Under the pieces are notes generated by a model that saw only the letters and a list, made by a program, of their open reading frames with translations, searched no databases and had not been told where the DNA came from. This document shows, in pieces, positions 24,271 to 35,490 of a stretch of DNA of 64,000 bases (positions within the stretch are counted from its first letter, which is position 1; every line of letters starts with the position of its first letter). Position numbers and translations under genes: made by a program. Source of the DNA: Rhyacophila brunnea (taxonomy: Eukaryota; Arthropoda; Insecta; Trichoptera; Rhyacophilidae); NCBI GenBank assembly GCA_022495005.1, contig JAGYXB010000607.1, positions 62,001-126,000 of the forward strand, read 5' to 3'.

Positions 24271-25600
24271 TCTGACTATAATAGTGGGCCATGGGATTTG
24301 TAATATTATCAACCTGTTGAATCCGAACGTAATTCTTAACCTAAACCGAAACGCTCAATAATTTTATGAAAACATTTAAGTGTTGTCATTTCAATAATAC
24401 ATAATAATAGTTATGGGAATACTTTATCTGCAATTTGTGCATTTATTGATAAAGTAACCATTAAATTATTTAAAAAAAGTGTATATTAATTTATAATTAT
24501 TATTTAATTTATATTTCATACTTTTACTACTGCTTTTATATCAAATATAAAATATTTTATTAATTTATAACTAATTGTAATTGAGAAAATCGGCATCGTC
24601 ATCGTTATTGAATGTCTCGATAACTTATCCAAGCATAGGGATCGTACTAATTAGATAGTTTTACGAATCGTTGGTATTTATATTTCTTTTAATAATTTAT
24701 TTAAATGATAAAGATGGTGATCTCATCTGAATTAATAATAATATATATTATAATAGGTAGCGTTATAATTTTATGTTTGACGATTAAAAAAATTCATGAA
24801 AATTTGAAATTTGTGAAAATGTCAAATTTAATAGGAACTTTGATGTTGACAAACTTTCTATTGATACTCGTGTTGGAAAAAAAACTAACTAAAATTGAAG
24901 TCTCTTTCGCGATACCTACCTAACACTGCCTACACAATTAAAATTATCATCAATCACACGTCCATTAATCATCTTCACTTATATTATACCGTAATTAATA
25001 TTATTTTTACAGTTCCTTGATTTATGATGACTTTTATCTGTTTCCCAAACGCTTTTAGGGTACGCCTCATTTGAGACCCCTCTAATTGAAAATTAATTTT
25101 ATATATAAATCAATTTTAAATACGATGTTTTTATATATATAAAAGTCACCAGCACTTGAACACATACAATTATAATATATACCTGTTTATTTTTTAATGT
25201 TTCTTCATGTACGTAAAAGCAGAGATGTTTTGGCAATTTTAAAACATATAAAATGGATAATTGACCAGAAAACGCCACCCCTGGCCAACCGAAGAGTTAT
25301 CATTTTCCATCACGGTTATGCCATATTTCACCTGACACAAAAGACCCTAAAAACTGAGGCATTGTTAGTGTCGCTAACTATCATTAACAAAATTATGCCT
25401 GGCTGAAAAATGCTAGATTTTCTGAAAAATCAAAAGTATGTGGAAACTACGCATTGCATATGCCATAATTATTACTAAAATTATTTTGACAAGAACAATG
25501 ATCGAAGAATTATATTAATAAAATAAGTCAGAAGTTAAAGTTAATCTAGTATAATAAAATTTTAAGCTGTTTGCGGTGTCGATAGATAGGCTGGCTAGAA
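24271..25600. other. No recognisable gene
   Basis: Very AT-rich. Small open frames at 24705-24923 and 25197-25406 are hydrophobic or low in complexity and have no motif I recognise. Confidence 0.4.
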
Positions 25601-25690
25601 TTATTAATACCATACGTCAGACGCCAATGTTGCAAGCTAGACTCCTATTCAAAAATACTAGATCTGGCAAGGAAAGCGCACATCCACCAT
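25601..25690 (+). repeat. Dispersed repeat segment, partner at 42935-43005
   Basis: The blocks GACGCCAATGTTGCAAGCTA and ATACTAGATCTGGCAAGGAA match GATGCCAATTTTGTAAGCTA and ATGCTAGATCTGACAAGAAA near 42946-42998. The family and its ends are unresolved. Confidence 0.55.
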
Positions 25691-26251
25691 ATTCCATCTT
25701 GCGTCATCAAATTATTATCTTTTCCACAGTCTACAAACCATATTAATGTGAAACTGTCTAGTAGAAAAGATTACGCTCAAAGAGAACATAATTTCGCAAG
25801 TCTTTTCTAGCCAATCAATTGAAAATATTTAACAGCAGGATGTGAAGAAATCATGTTAAATATATCTTAGATTAAACTTAAAGAAAACAGAATTTAATAA
25901 GTATTATTCCAAACATTCTTAAAATACCACATAATTTATGGGATACATGTAAATTATACGAATAGTATTTCGTCGTATCCATACCGGAAAGAAACAAAAA
26001 TGACGCGTTGTTCGTGGAGTATTGCAGACATGATTGCTTCAATTTAATTAAATTCAATAAAAACATTAAATTCACATAAGTTTGTACCACATATCTGGTT
26101 ATAGCGTTGCCATTACTACTAATCAAATATTTTATAGGTATGACTTGGTACTTACGAGCAAAATTTGATATAAATACAAACGAAATGATTGTATTTGTAA
26201 TTTATGATACCTATATATTTTCTTCTGTTTTTTGGTTTTATTAAGTATGTA
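25691..26251. other. No recognisable gene
   Basis: An open frame on the minus strand at 25878-26126 shows no motif. Otherwise AT-rich. Confidence 0.4.
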
Positions 26252-26366
26252 TTTTATTTAGACATGAATTTAATCATTTTTTTCTATACGGTCATCGGTT
26301 TCCGATACAACATCTACGGCGACGTGTGATACGATAAACTACATACATACAATTTTCCGGACAAGG
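26252..26366 (+). repeat. Repeat family 'P', copy 6 (partial)
   Basis: It runs from TATTTTATTTAGACATGAAT to TTTTCCGGACAAGG, with TTCCGATACAACAT and ACGTGTGATACG in between. It is diverged and lacks the first third of the family. Confidence 0.7.
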
Positions 26367-26550
26367 TGTGGAATCCCAAATCCAGAAAGGTCGACCAATG
26401 GATTGGCTTTCTTTAACAAGACAAGTGAAATATAGCTATACTATAATTATATTTATTTAATACCTACTATTAATGAAGTGGTAATTGATAACCACCTGAT
26501 ATTAATTATATATTATATATCGTATCAAGCGTATCTGGTGGATGAATAAT

Positions 26551-27000
26551 AATTACAGGATAAAAGAACTTTTTATATACAACTTTTTAAAATTTTCTGT
26601 TGAATCATATAAACTTGACTTGACTAGCTTAAACGATCAAAAAAATTGTACTTGATAGAAATAATACTGAAATGTCATTTTGACATGTCATATTGATTTA
26701 CATAGTGTAACGCACGTATACATTAATAATTTAGTTCCTAGGACCCCAGACCCTAGCAACCAATAATGGTGTCGAAATAACTTTTCAAACAAAACAGAAT
26801 TAACTTAAAATGAATTAAATTCTACTTAACGATGGCTAAAAGTATTAAAAAAATGCATTGGCTTTGTCTTCTGATATATTATAAAAGTTTCAAATGTCTA
26901 GCTAGTCGGGAAGTTAGTTAAAAATTGATTGCAAGATTTGTACCGGACAAAGAACTACCGGACAAATAAGAATACGAGCTAAGAAAAACGTTGTAAAAAT
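26551..27000 (+). mobile_element. 430-bp non-autonomous repeat, copy 1
   Basis: It shares block order with 28351 and 49501: AGAACTTTTTATA near the left end, AACTTGACTTGACTAGCTTA, AGCAACCAATAATGGTGTCG, GCTAGTCGGGAAGTTAGTTA, and AGAAAAACGTTGTAAAAAT at the right. The ends are imperfectly inverted (ACAACTTTTTAAA on the left, AAAAACGTTGT on the right), which suggests a MITE. A local TACCGGACAA duplication is private to this copy. Confidence 0.75.
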
Positions 27001-28350
27001 CTAGACGTACATGCTTGAAGGCGACAGATAACTACGTTGAAGAAAATGATAGGATCTTACGTTTACTATTTAAGCCATTCAATGCATCTACACTATAATA
27101 ATATGCTGTTCCATAAAAGATACTTAACTTTTTAAATGTTTTTTTCTTCTAATATATGGTTATGGTTATGACAACAGCGTTGCTTAAATTTAAATGCGTA
27201 ATTTCACATTCAATAAAACAAAGAACACAATCAGTTACAACGAATTAAATGGCAATTAATTTTCAGCGTGCAACTCTAAAATACAAATTATTGTGCATTG
27301 TTAAGAAAAAAATACACGGATTAATAAAAGTCGCCAAACTGCCAGAATATTAAAAAAATAAATACAGAGATCGTTAAATGTCATGAAATACAATTTAGTT
27401 GGTATAAACGTGTTGATAAAATCATCGAAAAAAAGAAAATACATCTGCATGTCATATTTTTAAGCAAATGGTCAGACAGCTTTCTAAATAATATATGCAA
27501 TACTTTACGACGATCTAACATGTACATACCTACATATAAAAAATGAACTAGTGTAATAGAGGCTAACGTAATACTTTTTATATCATCTACTGTTACCATC
27601 GTAATAATTGCCACGTATGAATTATTGTCAATAGCTGTCATCGATTGACCAAAGCAGAGCTGGTTTGATTTTATTTGAAATTGGCGCATTCTTATCAATA
27701 CGCGCGCTTTCTGTAGAACAACACAAATAATAATAATATAGTCGATATTTGACATTGTTTGAGATATCTGAAAAAAGGTACAATAGACCGCCATCCACAC
27801 CCTTGCAAACACACACAGGCATTTCATTCAAAATATAACTTTCCTATGTTTGTTTTTTCGGTACGAGATAATGACTGTGTTATCTCGAACCCCTTTCAGG
27901 AGAAAATAAAAATCAATTCCATGAATATTGTATAATTATAAACGTGTTTATTTGAAAATAAAGCGCCGGGTGACAATTATTAACAACCCCTTGATATGAG
28001 ACTGTGTTCAGTTTCCTACCATTCCCTGCAAAGTACCTCACGCCCAAGTATGATACTACCTACAGTATATTTGATTTGTATTATTTTTGCAAGGTTTGCA
28101 TTGTAGTATCTACTTTTGTGATTATGGATTACAATAGCGCTATTCTAAAAACCAGGATCTCGCTATTCATTGATACTGAAATAAAGATTTTAAAAAGTTA
28201 AAATACAGCTAATTTTGGTATTAATAAAATTTATTTTGGCGGGAAAACCACTCAACTTTGGTTTTGGACGGAATTTGGAAAGAGCAAAATATGTTGATTT
28301 TGGTTTCTGAGTGGAATTTTATTTCATTGTGCAGAAGAGTTAACGACAGT
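27001..28350. other. No recognisable gene
   Basis: This contains the longest unexplained minus-strand frame (27381-27827, 148 codons) and a 65-codon plus frame at 28004-28201. Neither shows a domain or codon pattern that I can support. At 28220-28260 a GGCGGGAAAACC segment stands out in composition only. Confidence 0.35.
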
Positions 28351-28762
28351 GAGAATAATTACAAGATAAAAAGAACTTTTTTTATACAACGTTTTTTAAA
28401 TTCTGTTGAACCATATAAACTTGACTTGACTAGCTTAAACGATCAAAAAAAATGTACTTGACATGTCATATTGATTTCCATAGTAACGCACGTATATATT
28501 AATAATTTAGTTGCTAGGACCCCAGACCCCCAGCAACCAATAATGGTGTCGAAATAACTTTTCATACAAAACAAAATTAACTGAAAATGAATTCAATTCT
28601 ACTTAAAGATGGCTAAAAATATTTAAAAAATGCATTGGCATCGTGTTCTGATATATTCTAAAAGTTTCAAATATCTAGTTAGTCGGGAAGTTAGTTAAAA
28701 ATCGATTGCAAGATTTGTACCGGACAAATAAGAATATGAGCTAAGAAAAACGTTGTAAAAAT
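28351..28762 (+). mobile_element. 430-bp non-autonomous repeat, copy 2
   Basis: Same blocks as 26551. It is shortened by a deletion after GTACTTGACATG and otherwise close. The left TATACAACGTTTTTTAAA and right AAAAACGTTGTAAAAAT show the inverted ends best here. Confidence 0.75.
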
Positions 28763-29071
28763 ACGATATTGTGAAAGAATTATCTTGATAATATCGTGAA
28801 GTTACTGCCAAAAGTCAGTCAAAATCATGTAGTGGAGTAATTGTAATTTTACGTTTGACATGCCATCTAAAATATACATAATGATACCTTATTTATTTTA
28901 CTCCTCAAAAATTCAAGGTTTTGAGTTAGTAATGCCATTCGATGCAGGTATAAAAGTCTTCTCTTTATAATGCAGCAAAAAAGAGTCAAAAATTTCTTCA
29001 ATGTGTCATAAAATCGAATAACCCATTCTGAGATTAATCATTAATAATTCAATTATATATTGAAATATTTG
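28763..29071. other. No recognisable gene
   Basis: AT-rich spacer between the 430-bp repeat and a palindrome-family fragment. Confidence 0.4.
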
Positions 29072-29275
29072 GCTGAATGGGGGACATGCTCAGCGTAGGT
29101 CAAAATGGCACTTTTATTCTATTTTCAAAGCATGATCCTGGACATTCCTTAAACGTTGTAGATAATCTATTTATATAATTTTGAAGCCTTATTATCCTTT
29201 ATATTTATTTTAAACATTTGATGACTGCATAAAGTATTTTTATTACATAAAATAGTATTCTTCCTCAAAACCAAG
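29072..29275 (+). repeat. Fragment of the 1.4-kb palindrome family (outer 200 bp of one arm)
   Basis: It begins GGGGGACATGCTCAGCG and follows TCAAAATGG, CATGATCCTGGACATTCCTT, AACGTTGTAGATAATCTATT and GATGACTGCATAAAGTATTT, as in the arms at 53122 and 55901. It then breaks off. No mirrored arm follows. Confidence 0.85.
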
Positions 29276-30325
29276 GCAAAATGAGAATTTCTACAAAATT
29301 TTTAAACGCCGTTATCTTGGAACAAGGGGTTGAGTTGTTTCCCTATTAAATATCGATATTAAGTATCGATAATGCTAATTTCTTTGTTCTTTATGTGCAT
29401 GCTCTATATATATCGGATTATCTTGATTTTTTTCTAACATATTTATAAATAGACACATAATCCTTTGTTAACTCTAAATATTGTTTAGGTATTGATACGG
29501 TAGTCAATATACAATACCGAAAAACCTGTAGTTTTTATTCAGTATTGCAATTCCTATTTATGATGACAGCATTTTATGAATCATTTTTAATTTGCAATAA
29601 AATGAAAATGCCGACCATTAGTTTACGCACTTGCCATGGTTACTTACGTACTGTTATTTAAGGCGTTATGTAATATTTTGAATACAACTAATGATTGCTC
29701 ATTGTATAATAAAAACTTATTTCAAGCTTGTAAGACAAATGCGTGGCAGTTTTGTCTAATCGCGCCTCATAGATTACGTATCTGTCATTAAACTTTATTT
29801 CGAACAGTACCTATGGGATGAAAATCAAATTCAAACAATAACGTTAGGGGTTTTTCATATATGACATCACATCCTCAGGGAGGGGGATAGGGGTATACAA
29901 AATGTGTTGTCCAGCGTTAAAAATGAAAAATTTTAATAACCGAAGTGCACGATAATTTTCCAAAAATATTGTTTTTGTAAAAAAAACTACGTGTTTCGTA
30001 TTAAACTGTAAAAAAAATATGTAAAGTAAATACATCTAATATTTTCCGGCCACTGCCATCCATTTCGAGCTCTGGTGATGTCACAAAACCAACAAAATAT
30101 TTTTATTCTGATAATAATTATGTAGTTTTTTGAGCTTTTACAAATTTATGGAATTTAATGAAAATCAAAATTCATTTTCTTCTGTGTCTAGTCATCGTTT
30201 GTTGCGGACTTATATTATTCCCTGAGAACATTTTTACTGAAATCGACAATTTTCAGCGAATTTGTTTTTTTATATAATATCAAAGTTTTGATCGACCTTT
30301 AATATTATTAAACCAACTAGCGAAA
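29276..30325. other. No recognisable gene
   Basis: AT-rich. Short palindromic runs such as TATCGATATTAAGTATCGATA (around 29350) and GGTATTGATACGG are present, but no element boundary can be set. Confidence 0.4.
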
Positions 30326-30335
30326 CTATGACAAT

Positions 30336-30975
30336 AGGAGATCTATGCCTTTAATGGATCCCATTGCACATGGGCATTGAGGGAAATGAAAGTGCAGATG
30401 ATCTGGCAAAGGAAGCCGGCCATTCAGGGGTACCATATCAGTGGATACCAGAAAACCTGGACTGGAATGAGGCTATAAAGAAAATGTGCCATAGTATGTG
30501 GATAGATTTTCACCATAGGGCATCATTAGAAAAAGGGAAATGGAGTAAGTCGATTCTACCATCACCACGAGAGGTGCCCTGGTTTGTAGAGTCTTCTTTG
30601 ACGAGGAATGAGCTTAAGTTAATACTGAGGCTAAGAACAGGGCACACCATGGGCAAAAGATTTGATGTCCTCATGGGAAGAAGCGAATCGCAGCTCTGCG
30701 ATGAATGTCATGTTTTAGAGGACATTGTACATATAGCACTGCAATGCCCCAAATATGAAATTCACAGAGTACAGCTGCGAATTGCAGATATCTATGAGAA
30801 TGTCGACGAATTGAAGGGTGTCCTGGCGGTGGGTAAGACGGAAGAGCTAGGCAAAATTGTAAAGTTATTTAACAGAATAGGAGGGAGGACCTGATCGACG
30901 GATCCCCTTCTAGAAGAGAAGAGGCGATATGACAGCGAGTCGCAGTCAAAGCCTCGGTAAAATCACAAAAAAAAG
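30336..30975 (+). pseudogene. LINE 3' end with RNase H C terminus and zinc-knuckle region
   Basis: The open frame 30364-30894 (176 codons) opens with HMGIEGNESADDLAKEAG, the last conserved block of a retrotransposon RNase H domain. Then come a W-rich linker, LTRNELKLILRLRTGHTMG and a CCHC-like CDECHVLEDIVHIALQCP. This layout is that of R1/I/Jockey-type LINEs that carry RNase H. The codon just before the block (TAA at 30352-30354) stands where Gln would be expected, so the frame is stopped. The copy is heavily 5'-truncated and ends in an A-rich stretch. CTATGACAAT is duplicated at 30326-30335 and 30976-30985 (13 bp with one mismatch), marking the insertion. Confidence 0.85.
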
Positions 30976-30985
30976 CTATGACAAT

Positions 30986-31699
30986 GGGCACATGGTGAGA
31001 GATAGTTTCAGTGAAGAACATCATTGAATATGTAATAAAAGCTCGACCAACCTGCGAATGGGTATTCGTAAACAGCGTCTCAATAGTAAGAACGATGGAG
31101 AAGAAACAATATGGTGTCGATAAGTTAAAAAAGAACTTGGAATAACCTCAAAAATACATCTATAAGAAAAATTATAAATTTTAACACTACAACATGCGAC
31201 GAGGCTCTATTGCGTTAGTGTAGTACCTAGTAGTGAAAAATCACGGAAACACACAGGCTTGAAAAAATTACGTATATGTGCTATGTATTCTGATCGTGAA
31301 TCTTACCTTACGCCTCATTGAACTACGAGGTGCATATATTATAATTTATAATCATATTATGGCAATGGTAAAAAAAAATAAGTAAAACATTTTGTTCAAA
31401 AAGAAAAATATTATATTAGAAAATAAAATTTCAAACAAACCTTTCAAGGTAATACATATTATTAATAAATTTGATCTATATATAGGTAGGTATATGGCCT
31501 CAGAATAATTGCTCCGAATTTTTGTGGTGATAGATACTAGCTTCCCTTCCTGAGGCTCTGGGCTTAATTCTCGGTGATGTTACAATACATTTATGTGATT
31601 TTCTCAAAACCTGGGCGTTAATTTGATTATATAATGTCTAGTGTTATACTAAACTACTATCATTGGGCCGCGTGACCTTTTGTAGTGTTAAAAAATATA
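30986..31699. other. No recognisable gene
   Basis: No motif or terminus was seen; AT-rich after 31.1 kb. Confidence 0.4.
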
Positions 31700-32022
31700 G
31701 TGAAAATACAAGCATCTGCATTTAGCCAAATTGGAGTCACGTGGAAGTCAAGGCTGTATTCTGTAAGGATCAAATAATGTTGTTTTTTCAACTCGTGCGT
31801 GCTACCTATGCTCATGTCTGACTTTAATACATGGCGTCTTATCAAGCTTCAAAGGTCTTAACATTTTGAGCTTTAAGTTTCTGTCGAATTTTAAGGGTAT
31901 ATTGATACAACTGTATTCGTTACAAACACTGCTGGACAACCTCAAGGGTGGCCGACCCTCCCTCACCCTGCAGCGGTGCTATAAAAGCAAAAGACGTGGG
32001 GATAAACTGAGGGAAGTTGTGA
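31700..32022 (+). pseudogene. RTE LINE 3' fragment, decayed
   Basis: This aligns by eye with 60735-61205 of the long RTE element. Shared blocks are GTCAAGGCTGTATTCTGT, CGTGCGTGCTACCTATGCT and GGCCGACCCTCCCTCACCCT, then CAGCGGTGCTATAAAAGC. About 100 bp around the GHVFRMP region has been deleted. It carries stops and cannot encode protein. Confidence 0.85.
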
Positions 32023-32177
32023 GATCTTACAACAAAATAAAAACAAAATCTGACAGCTACATAGAATCACTGAGAACGTATAACACGTTAGCGTAGTATT
32101 TCTTCATTACGGTTAATTCGTCACACTAATACGTACCTAAATAAATGCAATCGGCATACTAAAACATGGCTCATTTT

Positions 32178-32539
32178 CAGTGACGTCCCTAGACAGCCCC
32201 TGGGCAGCACATTAATGCCGTCGCATTTTTTATACAATATTTTTGAATATCCGTGCTCGTGTCATTTCTGGTCACCAAGGACGTCGAAGGGCAACGGAAG
32301 TAAACTAGACATCACAAACCCGGCAAAAATTAAAGTCCTGTTGAACCTTTTATGCTAATTAATATATTTTTCCAGCCAGTGAGCTTAATTTTTGAAAGGA
32401 AAGATATTTTCGTTATTAAGTACTCAGTTTAGGTAGTTATTTCAATTTATACCAAATGATTTTCCTCAGTTTGCCGCCCTTCAAGTAAGTGCCGCCCCCA
32501 AGCGACGCTCAATCTGCCTACCCCCACGGGACGTCATTG
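32178..32539. mobile_element. hAT MITE with CAGTGACGTCCC ends, 362 bp
   Basis: CAGTGACGTCCC at the left and GGGACGTCATTG at the right are inverted ends. The flanks CTCATTTT (32170-32177) and CTCATTGT (32540-32547) agree in 7 of 8 positions. The interior matches the copy at 45957-46332 in the opposite orientation, including GCCGCCC and GGTCACCA blocks. Confidence 0.9.
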
Positions 32540-32547
32540 CTCATTGT

Positions 32548-33587
32548 CAATCGATCTATGCTCCGTGCTTGGATGTTGAAATTGAAATGGATTTGCACAT
32601 ATTAAATGGGGAGTTTATTATTTCTATTAGTATGGTCGCTTTTTCTTTAATGATAATTACATACTTATGTCATTGTGCTAGAAATCATTTCGAATATGAT
32701 TAGTCCCACGTCCAATTTCGATTATAATGGCTTGTTGAGACAAAAAAAAATCAGTCAGTAGATGTTAAGTAGTAAATTATTGCCATAGGAAATTTGTCAC
32801 GCTTCAATCAAAGATAATTTTTATGCAAACGCGAAAGGTCATAGCTCTTCCACCGCTCGGCATCTGGCAAAAAAAATTGGCAAACTTGTGCTTTCAAGAA
32901 GATGTCACACGTAATTATGTACGCAACTTTCTCGCTTTTAAACTGCCTCCAGCGAAGAGATGCTTTCATACTTATCGTTATTATATTGTATATATGTACA
33001 CATGTAACGTATACGTATATATATATTATGTTTTAAACGTGCAAAATGGTTTTGCGAACCGCCTCTGTTATGCGTCAAAAAAGTGACAGTTCGTGAAATT
33101 GAGAGTGTTTTTTTTATATTCTCAATAAACATGTTTATATGTTATAATATTTCATTGTTCGTTATTTTTCGTAAGAATAATATTACAATGTAATCATTAA
33201 TCACCTGTAATTTTGAACGGTAATAAAATAACTAATAATAAGATACGCATCGATAAAAGATAACTGACATCTCTTGACAGTTACTACTACTTCTAAACAC
33301 ATTCTCTTTCTATTCTCTATAAGGAGTAAATAGGTTATTGTGTAAAATATTATACAGTAAATATTTAATATTATTATACCTAGCGATAACAAATAAGCTT
33401 ATGGAAGAGTTGTCTTCGTAACTGACCGAAAACTTGCGAACCCACCCGAACTTCAAAAACGCCATGCTTATGTTATCTAGTTATAGTATCAGCTCCTCAA
33501 TATCTAAAAATAGCCAATAATTAATTATAATCATATTTAATAACTTACAGACTTAGTTTTGTTGTAGTTAGGTCAGATATAGGTGGC
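32548..33587. other. No recognisable gene
   Basis: AT-rich. The frame 32823-33086 contains microsatellite-like TATA/GTAC stretches and no domain. Nothing else was seen. Confidence 0.4.
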
Positions 33588-34042
33588 CAGTGGCGAAGGG
33601 TGGAGGTAGGCTGTGAAGAATCGACATAAATATAACACAGTGCATTGTCAGTTATATTTATTTGTTTTTATTGAACTAATAATAATAATACAACTTGTAG
33701 ATGGAATTAGTTAGTTTTTTTTTTAATTCAATTATCTCCTGCCTAGATTAAACCATAATGGTAGAGGTAGGCTACGGAGAACCGACAAAAACAATAGGTA
33801 TATACTTTTTCATTTGTTTTCATTGAACTAGGAATACAAATTTCAGATGGTTTTTAAAATTCGATTAAGCCCTACCTAAATCAAACCATAATAGATGAAC
33901 AGTTTCGTCTATCTATAAAATATCTAATGTATAATTTCCTTGACTTCATTTTAGATATTTGATGAAAGGTTTAATTAAATTTTAAAATCTAACCAACACC
34001 TACAATTGGTATTCTTAGTCCAATCAAAACAAATAAGTATGA
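33588..34042. mobile_element. hAT-like element, second copy of the 9239 family, right end lost
   Basis: It starts CAGTGGCGAAGGGTGGAGGT and carries the AATTCGATTAAGCCCTACCT, ATCTATAAAATATCTAA and AACAAATAAGTATGACTG blocks of the 9.2-kb copy. The first about 180 bp is partly duplicated in tandem (GGTAGGCTGTGAAGAA, then GGTAGGCTACGGAGAA). The right terminus is replaced by a tRNA-like repeat. Confidence 0.7.
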
Positions 34043-34245
34043 CTGATTGGTTGGTAATGCACGCTGACCGAAATCCAATGGATGCGGGTTCAAGTCTCGC
34101 CCAGCGTCGTATTTTTTTATTATTTTTTTCTAGTAGGTATATTATCTAATTATACACCTAGATTTGTTCAAGAAACAATGTTACAATCTCAAATCATGTT
34201 CAATTCATCATTATTCAATAAATAAAAAATAGTTTATTCTTTATT
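34043..34245 (+). mobile_element. SINE-like element: tRNA-like head plus shared tail
   Basis: A tRNA-like segment with GCGGGTTCAAGTCTCGC (B-box-like) is followed by a T-rich run, a TCTAGTAGGTATATTAT body, and the tail TTATTCAATAAATAAAAAAT, which is shared with other copies. The family is described at 43952-44510. The head differs from those of the other copies. Confidence 0.6.
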
Positions 34246-34658
34246 GTCTTGTTTAGAATGTAATTTATTTCGAAGAATAATAAATTGACGAGTTCATTTA
34301 TTTACGCAAAATGTTTAAGGAACGAAAGTACAAAATGTACTGCTCAGGTGAATTAATGATACGTACACACAATAGAAAAATTATAGGGATTTACCAAAAG
34401 ACCTTATAAGTGCAGAAAAGATGTAGGTATACTTAAGCCATATTTTCAGTAATAATAAGTATGATTTACTCATAATACGTGGAAAGATAGCAGAGAAGTA
34501 GACGAGAGATTCTCTTGGCTATAAAACTTTATAAGAGATCCATATTATCCAAGGCCTTATTGATCTAGATCCTTATTGATCTTATTGATACTGGCCTAGG
34601 ATAGGTAGATACACAGTAATTTGGTCGCCAACTTTCGAGAGGAAAAGAAATACCAGTG
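34246..34658. other. No recognisable gene
   Basis: AT-rich. A local GATC(C)TTATTGAT duplication lies around 34560-34590. Confidence 0.4.
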
Positions 34659-34751
34659 CATATCTATCTATAATGTTTGAGGCTTTCACGGTTGTTTTTT
34701 ATCGTAGTATATTCTTGGGTTTTCACCGTGTCTCCTTCTTCCTTCTTTACT

Positions 34752-34787
34752 CGACGTTTCGGGCTCGTTGCAGAGGCCATTATCAAG
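34752..34787 (-). ncRNA. Degenerate hammerhead-like motif in the Penelope pseudo-LTR
   Basis: On the minus strand the core reads UUGAUAA, then GGC...GCC (possible helix II), then CGAAAC directly followed by GUC. This is the hammerhead order (CUGANGA, GAAA, NUH cleavage triplet). Hammerhead motifs are reported from Penelope-element pseudo-LTRs. Core positions C3 and G8 are replaced by U and A here, which could still pair. Helix III would be only two base pairs without a loop, so a single copy is unlikely to cleave. Activity is doubtful. Confidence 0.4.
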
Positions 34788-34931
34788 AGATATGTTTTAT
34801 GATGAAATGTGGTGTAGGTATGTGAATGTTAACGTTGCTCTAAGAATGTCAAGAGGAATCCGATTATCTAAGAGCAAACGTTGCTCAGAGTAATCTGTCA
34901 ATCATTACGACCGGAGATACTGGCTCGAATA

Positions 34932-35222
34932 TTAGATTTTGCTGATAGTGCCGGAAGCCATGACGTTTTTTAATCGTAATCCATCATCCCTATTAATGTT
35001 TTCAGGGTTTCTGTGGATTTCAATGGCCTCCTTTACCAATCGTGCGAAATATCCTTTATTCCGACCCAATATCTTGGTCTCGAAGTCAAATTTGTGCCCT
35101 GTATCCATCGAGTGCTCGGCAATTGCCGACATCGTGTAATGTTTAAGACGGTATGCTCTCTCGTGTTCACTCACACGCTTCTGTACCGTTCTAGAAGTCT
35201 GGCCTATATACTTTTTGGGCAT
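34932..35222 (-). pseudogene. GIY-YIG endonuclease domain of a Penelope element
   Basis: 96 codons. The domain begins YIGQTSRTVQKR, where the GIY motif has become K-Y-I-G after the frameshift and VYQI is in the upstream frame. The conserved Arg is in SRTVQKRVSEH, and the Glu of KEAIEIHRNPENIN is a likely metal ligand. In Penelope elements this domain nicks DNA to prime reverse transcription. This copy is detached from its RT and is probably not translated. Confidence 0.8.
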
Positions 35223-35490
35223 CCACGACAGCTTATCTGGTATACACCTGCCGAGTACAAAGGCTGTGAGTCCTTTACTGGTCTTAGCATATTTCGGACC
35301 TTTGTCGATGTTGAGAATATTGTTTCAATATTATGTTTCCGAAGTATCCTGGAAATAGTATCTGTGGTGTTTTTGATGTAAGGTAGATAGGCCCGGCCTT
35401 TGAACTGTATCTTTTCCTCCTGAAACGTCGAGTAAAGAAGGAAGAAGGAGACACGGTGAAAACCCAAGAATATACTACCATATCTATCTA

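Larger units (their letters stand above)
34671..35478 (-). mobile_element. Penelope-like retroelement, 5'-truncated, with inverted terminal fragment and TSD
   Basis: The minus-strand coding region gives the end of a Penelope polyprotein. First comes a linker after the RT (LPYIKNTTDTISRILRKHNI, about 35400-35340), then GVYQISCRGCPK. Next is a GIY-YIG-type endonuclease domain (KYIGQTSRTVQKRVSEH, then HSMDTGHKFDF, then the acidic KEAIEIHRNP). The reverse transcriptase is missing. One base gain or loss near 35205-35215, in an A-rich run, puts the endonuclease out of frame with the linker. 56 bp at 34705-34760 recur as an exact reverse complement at 35422-35477, so an inverted pseudo-LTR fragment caps the truncated end. 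CATATCTATCTA flanks the unit at 34659-34670 and 35479-35490, a likely 12-bp target duplication. Confidence 0.85.

Noticed and set aside
27381..27827. 148-codon minus-strand open frame, longest not tied to an element
   Set aside because: Rich in Ile, Leu, Met, Cys and Phe as expected from AT-rich DNA, with no motif, no plausible splice context and an overlapping second frame. Not called as a gene.
35422..35477. Second hammerhead-like motif in the inverted Penelope end
   Set aside because: The GAAAC-GUC part is present, but the CUGANGA side is missing because the inverted copy is truncated.
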